From: Mediterranea sp. An20
GTDB taxonomy: Bacteria; Bacteroidota; Bacteroidia; Bacteroidales; Bacteroidaceae
Reading direction: 5' to 3'
Assembly: GCF_002160055.1 (NCBI RefSeq)
Contig: NZ_NFJV01000033.1
Span: 1 to 38,153 of the forward strand
DNA: 38,153 nt
Shown: positions 15,470 to 21,345 of the stretch, piece after piece
How positions within the stretch are numbered: position 1 is the stretch's first letter
Layout: each line of letters begins with the position of its first letter
The notes under the pieces: generated by a model
What the model saw: the letters and a program-made list of their open reading frames with translations, nothing else
The model's database searches: none
Told to the model about the DNA's origin: nothing
Position numbers and translations under genes: made by a program

Positions 15470-15943
15470 ATGTATTTAGAAACCCTTTCCCCGGATATAA
15501 ATCTCGTGACCGCAGATAAAAAGCACTATCTGCCTTTGCTGCTTCTTGCAGACGAACAGGAGTCGATGATAGATGCTTATTTGGAGCGTGGCAGTTTGTA
15601 TGTGATGTCGGACAAGTCGGGCGATGTCCTTGCCGTAGCAGTAGTTACCATCGAGGGTGAAGGCATCTGCGAATTAAAGAACCTGGCCGTTAGCCCTTTG
15701 TATCAGCGGAAGGGGTGGGGACGCAGACTGGTGGAATACCTCTGCCGGATTTACCGGACATCCTGCCATACGATGCTGGTAGGTACGGGCGAAAGTCGGC
15801 AAACGCTCAATTTCTATCAGAGTTGTGGCTTTGTGTATTCGCACCGTGTCCCTGATTTTTTCACGCAGAACTATGACCATCCGATTGTGGAGGAAGGCAA
15901 ACTGTTGCGGGACATGATTTATTTCCGGAAAAACTTGTCATGA
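15470..15943 (+). CDS. GNAT acetyltransferase
   Basis: A 157-residue GNAT protein. It shows VMSDKSGDVLAVAVVTIEGE, ELKNLAVSPLYQRKGWGRRL (the acetyl-CoA pyrophosphate loop QRKGWG), LVGTGESRQTLNFYQSCGF and DFFTQNYDHPI. The last two blocks resemble the YvbK/PaiA-like small-molecule acetyltransferases. The substrate is not known. It has its own strong promoter and is convergent with the Lrp gene, 19 bases separating the two stops. With the fusion and the minus-strand gene, this makes four GNAT domains in about 2.4 kb. The three genes do not form an operon and are not obvious duplicates of each other. Confidence 0.87.
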   Translation: MYLETLSPDINLVTADKKHYLPLLLLADEQESMIDAYLERGSLYVMSDKSGDVLAVAVVTIEGEGICELKNLAVSPLYQRKGWGRRLVEYLCRIYRTSCHTMLVGTGESRQTLNFYQSCGFVYSHRVPDFFTQNYDHPIVEEGKLLRDMIYFRKNLS

Positions 15944-15962
15944 GGATAGCCAAGGCGCTTAC

Positions 15963-16424
15963 CTATATCTGTATTCCGTATTCATGTTTTACCTCATCCA
16001 TCACAAACACGCTTTCCAATGAGCCGAGATGTTCTATCGTGCCTAAAACATTCAGCACAAAAGCCTGGTAATACTTCATGTCCGGTGCGTGAATCTTGAG
16101 CAGATAATCGAAACTGCCGGAGATGTTGTAGCATTCCGTCACTTCTGGAATCTCTCGGATAATGTTGGCAAACTCTTGGGCAATGTCCCGGTTGAGGCGG
16201 CTCATCTTGACGTGGCAGAAGACGATGAAGCCCCGGTGCAGTTTGTCGGCATCCAGTACGGCGATGTATTTCTGAATGTAACCGTTTGCCTCCAACCTTT
16301 TCAGGCGTTCGAACACCGGAGTAGACGACAGGCTGACCCGCGCGGCAAGTTCTTTGGTGGTCAGTCTTGCATTTTCCTGCAAGGTACGTAGTATCTGCAA
16401 ATCTGTTTTATCCAATGTATCCAT
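15963..16424 (-). CDS. Lrp/AsnC-family transcriptional regulator
   Basis: A 153-residue regulator. Residues 1-60 are the AsnC winged helix (DKTDLQILRTLQENARLTTKELAARVSLS, VFERLKRLEANGYI). Residues 65-150 are the RAM ligand-binding domain (GFIVFCHVKM, VTECYNISGSFDYLLKI). The family senses amino acids and binds DNA as octamers or dimers. It is divergent from the O-acetylhomoserine sulfhydrylase-type gene, so control of that gene and of itself by a sulfur or branched amino acid is a natural guess. The gap of nearly 400 bases contains a mobile element. Its -7 box (TATTTTTG, minus strand 16504-16497) gives a leader of about 65 bases. Confidence 0.92.
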   Translation of the reverse strand: MDTLDKTDLQILRTLQENARLTTKELAARVSLSSTPVFERLKRLEANGYIQKYIAVLDADKLHRGFIVFCHVKMSRLNRDIAQEFANIIREIPEVTECYNISGSFDYLLKIHAPDMKYYQAFVLNVLGTIEHLGSLESVFVMDEVKHEYGIQI

Positions 16425-16496
16425 ATCGGAAGAATTTTATTCTGCCCGGCGGGCTTTTTCTGCCTTTGGACAGTGTGAATATTCTGGTTTCTCCTG

Positions 16497-16563
16497 CAAA
16501 AATAGAGATATTATCTAAATATCCTCTATATCTTGTGTAATTTATCTGCTTGTTGTTACTTTG
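16497..16563. promoter_or_regulatory. Divergent promoters between the Lrp-type regulator and the sulfhydrylase gene
   Basis: Minus-strand -7 box TATTTTTG (16504-16497) for the regulator. Plus-strand TTG (16532-16534), 21-base spacer, TTACTTTG (16556-16563), one base off consensus, for the enzyme. The stretch between holds A+T-rich partial repeats (GATATTATC, AATATCCTC, TATATC) that could bind an Lrp-type protein. The plus promoter is now separated from its gene by copy A3. Confidence 0.5.
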
Positions 16564-16576
16564 CACCGAACAAATA

Positions 16577-16805
16577 AGTAGCCGTTCATAATTAGTTTAT
16601 ATTATAATGGAGAATGAGGTGTCTGTCATTCTGAGCGAAGCCCATAGGGCGTAGTCGAAGAATCTCATGACATGCACTATCCAAGGGAATCGTGTCTTTC
16701 GGGAGATGTTTCGACTTCGCTGCGCTCCGCTCAACAAGACAGATACACATCATATAAACTAAATATCAACAACTACTTAGTATCATTTAATTTTGCATAG
16801 TTACT
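16577..16805. mobile_element. Miniature element family A, copy A3 (different core)
   Basis: Ends AGTA ... TTACT. Left inner AATTAGTTTATAT and right TAGTATCATTTAATTTTGCA match copies A1 and A2, but the middle is a different palindrome: CTGTCATTCTGAGCGAAGC near the left, and TTCGCTGCGCTCCGCTCAAC and GACAGA near the right. The right end contains TAATTTTG (16788-16795), a consensus -7 box pointing at the enzyme gene 25 bases away. Confidence 0.7.
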
Positions 16806-16819
16806 TAAATGATTATCCT

Positions 16820-18118
16820 ATGGAAAGAAAGCATTTACATTTCGAGACATTGCAGTTGCATGCCGGTCAGGAACATCCGGATCCAGCCACCGGAGCCCGT
16901 GCCGTACCCATTTATCAGACAGCCTCATACGTATTCCGCAGTGCCAGTCACGCGGCCGACCGTTTTGCCTTGCGTGACGCCGGAAACATCTACGGACGCC
17001 TGACCAATGATACCCAATCCGTTTTGGAGACCCGCCTGGCAGCCCTGGAGGGAGGAGTGGCGGCTCTGGCTGTGGCTTCCGGTGCGGCCGCTGTGACCTA
17101 TGCGCTTCAGAACCTGTTGCGTCCCGGTGACCATCTTGTGATGGCAGACAACCTGTATGGAGGTTCCTACAACCTGATAGTGCATACCTTGGCAGCGTGG
17201 GGCATTACCCATACCATCGTGTCTGTCAACGATCTGGCTGCACTTGAAGCAGCCATCCGTCCGGAAACCAAGGCGGTGTTTGTAGAAACCTTCGGCAATC
17301 CCAATTCCGATGTGACCGACATTCGGGGAGTGGCCGACGTGGCACACCGTTATCAGGTGCCTCTGATTGTCGACAATACCTTTGCTACTCCCTTCCTGAT
17401 TCGTCCCATTGAACACGGTGCCGACATCGTGGTGCATTCGGCTACCAAATTTATCGGCGGTCACGGCACTACGCTGGGAGGCATTATCGTAGACGGAGGC
17501 AACTTTGATTGGAAAGCCTGTCCGGATAAATTCCCCACGTTGGCACAGCCCGAACCATGCTATCACGGAGCTGTTTTTGCCGATGTGGCAGGAAAGGCAG
17601 CTTTTGTCACCCGTGTCCGTGCCGTGCTGTTGCGTGACACCGGTGCTTCGCTTTCTCCCCTCAACGCATTCCTTTTGTTGCAGGGGCTGGAAACATTGTC
17701 TCTTCGGGTGGAGCGACACGTGGCCAATGCGTTGAAGGTGGTAGATTTTCTGAAGAACCATCCCCTTGTACAGCTGGTGAATCATCCCTCTTTGCCGTCG
17801 CATCCCAGTCACGGTCTTTATCAGAAATATTTTCCTCATGGAGGAGGCAGTATTTTTACCTTCGAGATTCGAGGCGGGCAGGAAGAAGCCTGGCGATTCA
17901 TCGACTCGCTGCAGATTTTCTCTTTGCTGGCCAATGTGGCAGACGTGAAGAGTCTGGTCATCCATCCTGCCACCACCACCCATTCGCAGCTTTCGTCCCG
18001 CGAACTGGAGGAACAGCACATTACGCCTGCCACCATCCGCCTTTCTATCGGTACTGAACACATTGATGATTTGCTGGCCGACTTGCAGCAGGCGCTGGAG
18101 AAGTCTAATCGTTCATGA
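16820..18118 (+). CDS. metY: O-acetylhomoserine aminocarboxypropyltransferase/sulfhydrylase (Cys/Met metabolism PLP enzyme)
   Basis: A 432-residue enzyme of the cystathionine-gamma-synthase-like PLP family. Blocks are [20 protein letters not shown] (typical MetY start), [47 protein letters not shown] and [16 protein letters not shown] with PLP lysine K210. The C-terminus has the family pattern [18 protein letters not shown]. Length and N-terminus fit O-acetylhomoserine sulfhydrylase, which makes homocysteine from O-acetylhomoserine and sulfide. The start is ATG 16820; an in-frame TTG at 16793 lies in the mobile element and was rejected. It overlaps the convergent VapE-like gene by 14 bases. 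Confidence 0.9.
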   Translation: MERKHLHFETLQLHAGQEHPDPATGARAVPIYQTASYVFRSASHAADRFALRDAGNIYGRLTNDTQSVLETRLAALEGGVAALAVASGAAAVTYALQNLLRPGDHLVMADNLYGGSYNLIVHTLAAWGITHTIVSVNDLAALEAAIRPETKAVFVETFGNPNSDVTDIRGVADVAHRYQVPLIVDNTFATPFLIRPIEHGADIVVHSATKFIGGHGTTLGGIIVDGGNFDWKACPDKFPTLAQPEPCYHGAVFADVAGKAAFVTRVRAVLLRDTGASLSPLNAFLLLQGLETLSLRVERHVANALKVVDFLKNHPLVQLVNHPSLPSHPSHGLYQKYFPHGGGSIFTFEIRGGQEEAWRFIDSLQIFSLLANVADVKSLVIHPATTTHSQLSSRELEEQHITPATIRLSIGTEHIDDLLADLQQALEKSNRS

Positions 18119-19631
18119 CTACCCAGTACCCATTCCCATACCTTGTATGCACCCGCCGCCCCATCTGCGCCAGCAGTCGGCTGAAGGCCGTACACGAACA
18201 GTCGCGCAGGGCTGCCGCATTCTTCCGCTTCAGCACGGCATACATGTCGGCGGCAGACATCAGGCGGGCGCCCGGCTCTCCCGGTTCCACGAAGCGGAAG
18301 CAGGTGCCGACCAGTTCTTCGGCAGGCGTTACGCGGTAAAATTTCCGGTTGGACTGCTGGATGGCGGCTTCTTCCTCCTTGCTGAACCAGTAGCGTTCGC
18401 CCCGCTCTATCTCGTGCTTCAACTGCGCGTAAAGCTGTCCGTAGTCAATGGGCGTGGTGCAGTCGATGGCACGCTCCACCTCCACGCAGATGAAACGTCT
18501 GCTGCCGCTCAGGTCCGTCAGCAGGTCCAGGCGGTTGCTCGTGCCGATGAACGAGGCGATGCGGGGCAGGGGCTCGGCATTCCTCTTGTAGGCACGGCGG
18601 ATGCGCAGGCTCTCCATCTGCATCAGGTTCTTCAACTGGGGCAGACGGGTAGCTGGCAAGCGGTCGAACTCATCAATATTAATCAGGCCGCAGGCTGCTA
18701 ACTTGTTTTCCGCGCCGGAGGCGTTGTTCAGGTCAAAGCTTTCGGTGAAATAGTCCTGCAAAGGCTTGGGCAGGAGCATGCGGCAGAAGGTGGACTTGCC
18801 CAGACCCTGCTGCGTGCTGATGAGGATAGGGGCTACGCTGTTGGCGCGACTGCCATACTCCTCCCTGCCCATCCACTGGGCGGTACAGGCCAGCATCCAG
18901 CGGTGGAAGGAGTTTATCCAAAGGCTGTCGTCCGATACGCGCCGTGCCAGTTCTGACACCCGGTCCTTGCCGTCCCATTCGGGCAGGTTATCAAAATAGT
19001 GTGTAAAGGGATGATAAGCCGGCACGTGTGCCGATTCAACGTAGCGTTTCACGTCGCGGTCCCAGCAGGCGATGCCCTCGTCCATGGCGCGGAGCACGAT
19101 GCTGTTGAGGGCACGTTGGTCTACGGGCATATAAGCTGCTTCGCCTGAGTTCTTTGCGGCACATTCCGTGCGGTCTGCCAGGCGGTTATAGCGGAAGCTG
19201 TAGTGTTCCTCCAGGTGTCCGATGAGCTGCTGCATGATCTGTTGCTGTTTCGGGGCTTTCTCTTCCTTTTTCGGGGAAGATTCCTGGACAGTTGGGGGCT
19301 GTGTGGGCTTTGTTGGCTGTTCCTCAGCCATTTCCGTTTCTTGCTGTTCCTCCCATTCAGTTGCTTTTCCGTTGCCCTCTATACAGTAGACTTGTTTGGG
19401 CGTGGCAGGAGCGGTTGTCTCCGGAGTCCAGGTCAGCCGGATGCCGAATTCTCCGTTGCCGCAGATAACGAAGGCTTTCCCACCGGGCACGTTGGCACAC
19501 GCCTGCTGCAGGGCAGACAGGAGTTGTTGATAAAGAAGGGTGTGGTCTGCTGCGGCATTCTTCGCAGTGTTCGGCAGTTGGGGTGTTTGTGTCTCATAGA
19601 AGAAGTTTCTCAAACGGGTAATCAGGTTCAT
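18105..19631 (-). CDS. VapE/VirE-type P-loop ATPase (orphan)
   Basis: A 508-residue protein of the virulence-associated-E family. The N-terminal 150 residues are poorly conserved, with a Gln/Pro/Lys/Glu-rich linker. The centre (about 200-400) carries the family blocks YFDNLPEWDGKDRVSELARR, ISTQQGLGKSTFC with Walker lysine K279, INIDEFDR with D320/E321, and FIGTSNRLDLLTDLSGSRRF. A C-terminal accessory domain (ADMYAVLKRKN ... YGNGYWVVM) may be the DUF3874 type. These ATPases often pair with primases in phages and islands; no primase is beside this one. The start at 19631 was chosen because a -7 box (TATATTTG, minus 19668-19661) lies between it and a longer in-frame start at 19685. Confidence 0.85.
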   Translation of the reverse strand: MNLITRLRNFFYETQTPQLPNTAKNAAADHTLLYQQLLSALQQACANVPGGKAFVICGNGEFGIRLTWTPETTAPATPKQVYCIEGNGKATEWEEQQETEMAEEQPTKPTQPPTVQESSPKKEEKAPKQQQIMQQLIGHLEEHYSFRYNRLADRTECAAKNSGEAAYMPVDQRALNSIVLRAMDEGIACWDRDVKRYVESAHVPAYHPFTHYFDNLPEWDGKDRVSELARRVSDDSLWINSFHRWMLACTAQWMGREEYGSRANSVAPILISTQQGLGKSTFCRMLLPKPLQDYFTESFDLNNASGAENKLAACGLINIDEFDRLPATRLPQLKNLMQMESLRIRRAYKRNAEPLPRIASFIGTSNRLDLLTDLSGSRRFICVEVERAIDCTTPIDYGQLYAQLKHEIERGERYWFSKEEEAAIQQSNRKFYRVTPAEELVGTCFRFVEPGEPGARLMSAADMYAVLKRKNAAALRDCSCTAFSRLLAQMGRRVHTRYGNGYWVVMND

Positions 19632-19660
19632 GGGCTTTCTGTTTTTGAAATGATTTTCCG

Positions 19661-19668
19661 CAAATATA
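19661..19668 (-). promoter_or_regulatory. -7 box for the VapE-like gene
   Basis: CAAATATA on the plus strand is TATATTTG on the minus strand, 30 bases before ATG 19631. It rules out the longer reading frame. Confidence 0.55.
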
Positions 19669-19793
19669 CAACTTGCCGATGGCATTTGTCAAGCGGGAAA
19701 TTGATTCTGTACCACAAAATGCCGGTTATAGTTGGTTAGAGCGGATTGTCGTTGATTATCCCTCTATGTGCGTGGAAATATATGCCTGTCGGC

Positions 19794-20049
19794 TTCACGC
19801 CTTCACCGCCTTTCAAACCCTTGTAGTTTAGAAGGTTGCTGTGAAAGATGCTGCCCTCACGCATCTTTCACGGTCTTTATTTGGGTGCCGGACTGCCGAG
19901 GTATGGAAGAGCGGTACGGTCTATATGGGGAGCCGACTTGTTATACCTTGCCACTGAAGGCTGAAAGGCCCGTGAAAGCAGCGTGAGGGCAGCATCTTTC
20001 ACCGGAACTTTCCGGAAATCAATGGGTTGGAGGACGGTGAAGGCGTGAA
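19794..20049. repeat. 256-base imperfect palindrome
   Basis: Outer arms: TTCACGCCTTCACCG (19794 on) with CGGTGAAGGCGTGAA (ending 20049). Inner arms: GTGAAAGATGCTGCCCTCAC (19841 on) with GTGAGGGCAGCATCTTTCAC (ending 20002), an exact 20-base match. The left inner arm can also fold on itself, GTGAAAGATGC / GCATCTTTCAC. No protein-like frame. It fills most of the gap between the VapE-like gene and repeat A5. Confidence 0.75.
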
Positions 20050-20071
20050 GGATGCTGCGGGCAGTTGATGA

Positions 20072-20200
20072 TACAGAACACAGAGGCACGGAGTCACAGA
20101 GTTATTTTTCCCTCTTGTGTGCGGCGAAGCCGCGAACTCCGTGTCCTCTCCCGTCCTCTTTCCGACAAACAGTTACGAAACTTTGTGTCTCTGTGTTCAT
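20072..20200. repeat. Family A core, copy A5, reverse orientation, without ends
   Basis: Reverse complement gives CACAGAGACACAAAGTTTCG, then a GCGGCTTCGCCGC centre and ACTCTGTGACTCCGTGCCTC. It matches the core of A1/A2 and especially A4 (36608-36726), but the AGTAA/TTACT ends are missing. It abuts the long palindrome. Confidence 0.65.
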
Positions 20201-20352
20201 TTAAGCTTCACCAAAGTCAGAGTTACGCCGCTAAACGTCAGAGTTACTCGGCTCATTCTTGGCGTTAGCAATGCGTGCCTCAAGCGGAGTAGTGGTGAAT
20301 CCTATCTTATAGAGGTTAGGGATAGCCGCTATTCCGGGGTCTTTTTCCCAGA

Positions 20353-20601
20353 TTATTCACTGCCATTTTTTCTTCCCTTTCTGTTTAATTCATCTGAAAA
20401 TTCTTCGTAGAGAGCCACAGGACCAAAGTGCCAGAACTTTGTAGTTTCCTCTGCCAGTTTTTTATAGGTATCCGAGCTGTAAAACCGATAAAGGGCTTCT
20501 GTAAGTGGTATCTTTTGGTCGTCGGCATACATTTGTGCTACCAGACTGACTTTGCCGGGTAATAGCAAGTATAGATTCTTATTCGTTATTTCCAGATTCA
20601 T
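20353..20601 (-). CDS. Small protein of a DUF3990-type module
   Basis: An 82-residue acidic-to-neutral protein with a clear compact pattern: NLEITNKNLYLLLPGKVSLV, then QKIPLTEALYRFYSSDTYKKL, then TTKFWHFGPVALYEEFSDEL. I recognise the layout as the small gene that follows DUF3990 genes in gut Bacteroidetes, but I cannot give it a named family. Its ATG overlaps the stop of the DUF3990 remnant by four bases (ATGA), so the pair was translationally coupled. No promoter of its own is seen, and the upstream partner is broken, so expression is doubtful. Such modules are often suspected toxin-antitoxin-like units; that is inference. Confidence 0.6.
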   Translation of the reverse strand: MNLEITNKNLYLLLPGKVSLVAQMYADDQKIPLTEALYRFYSSDTYKKLAEETTKFWHFGPVALYEEFSDELNRKGRKNGSE

Positions 20602-20840
20602 ACACGAACCTCCTTTGCTTCTTTAAATGATATACTTCCAAGAGAACGCTCCGTATGGAACAGCCATTGGTCAACCAGCACGTATGTCTTCAACTCATTG
20701 ATTAGCTCTGCTTTGTCCAACAGTCCACCTTCATACAAGGCAAAAGCCGCATATACGCGGTCGTTGGCTACCGGGCCTATTACAATGTCGTGCTGATGTT
20801 CAAAAACCGCTCCCGTAATCCAATGCTCTATTGGCCTTTC
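20598..20840 (-). pseudogene. DUF3990 C-terminal remnant
   Basis: On the minus strand 80 codons are open from an upstream TAA to TGA at 20598-20600. The reading contains HDIVIGPVANDRVYAAFALY, then ELINELKTYVLVDQ and FHTERSLGSISFKEAKEV, which is the DUF3990 C-terminal pattern (IGPVANDR is the hallmark). There is no start codon, and the N-terminal half is absent or scrambled upstream. DUF3990 has been linked to ADP-ribosyltransferase-like folds; activity cannot survive this truncation. It overlaps the following small gene by ATGA. Confidence 0.65.
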
Positions 20841-21000
20841 TTATTTCAGGCTTCTAAACAATAATCGCTGTGATCACCGAGAACAAAATTACAGACTTTC
20901 TTTCAGAAATCAGCTCATTTTTTAGAAAAAATGACGCGCATAAAGCGATGTATTCCATCCAACCCAGATTGTGATTGGCTGATTTTTAACGCACAATTAC

Positions 21001-21031
21001 TTGTATATATGCAGAAGATATTCTATCTTTG
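21001..21031 (+). promoter_or_regulatory. Promoter for the structured leader or RNA
   Basis: TTG (21001-21003), a 20-base spacer, then TATCTTTG (21024-21031). The start site would be about 21038, some 310 bases before the next gene. Confidence 0.65.
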
Positions 21032-21037
21032 TCCCCG

Positions 21038-21321
21038 CACGCCCATTGAAGGGCTGTTTTTATAAGTATGAATCATAGCTTTGTTCAAATTTCAAAGAAT
21101 CTCCGTGCAATGTCCGGTGGAGGGATATAACATCCCACTGCCGTATCTGACTATGTTCGTGTTGCACTGTGTTCTTTGAAATATTGGACACCGTCCGGCA
21201 GGTTCGGGGGTATGGATTACCCTTGGGTGATGTGGCCGGAAAGTTCGGCATCTTTTCTGCCGCGGCATGCTTTACCGGTGTGCCGGATTGTTGACGCATC
21301 TCTTTAGAGGGTGCGTTTTTT
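21038..21321 (+). ncRNA. Candidate structured RNA or attenuator leader
   Basis: About 284 bases between a good promoter and a good terminator, with nested pairing. ATTTCAAAGAA (21089-21099) pairs exactly with TTCTTTGAAAT (21172-21182). Inside that are GTGCAA (21105-21110) with TTGCAC (21162-21167) and GGGAT / ATCCC (21122-21136). A second domain has TCCGGCA (21194-21200) with TGCCGGA (21281-21287), enclosing GGGTA / TACCC (21208-21222) and GCCG / CGGC (21235-21249). No protein-like frame. It does not match the sequence hallmarks I know for tmRNA or RNase P. It may be a free small RNA or a regulatory leader of the AAA+ gene. Confidence 0.5.
21294..21321 (+). terminator. Intrinsic terminator 24 bases before the AAA+ gene
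   Basis: ACGCATCTC (21294-21302), loop TTTA, GAGGGTGCGT (21307-21316), then six T. Its place just before an ATG suggests either the end of a free RNA or attenuation of the downstream gene. Confidence 0.8.
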
Positions 21322-21345
21322 ATTCACTTAAAACGGATAGAAGCT

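Noticed and set aside
16613..16760. Intrinsic terminator in the metY upstream region
   Set aside because: The palindrome is the core of a dispersed element, has a long loop and lacks a T run.
20216..20262. Short direct repeat GTCAGAGTTAC
   Set aside because: Two copies of 11 bases only, with no associated structure; too weak to call.
21060..21299. Minus-strand 79-codon frame in the AAA+ leader
   Set aside because: Its codons coincide with the paired stems, there is no promoter in that direction, and the composition is not protein-like.
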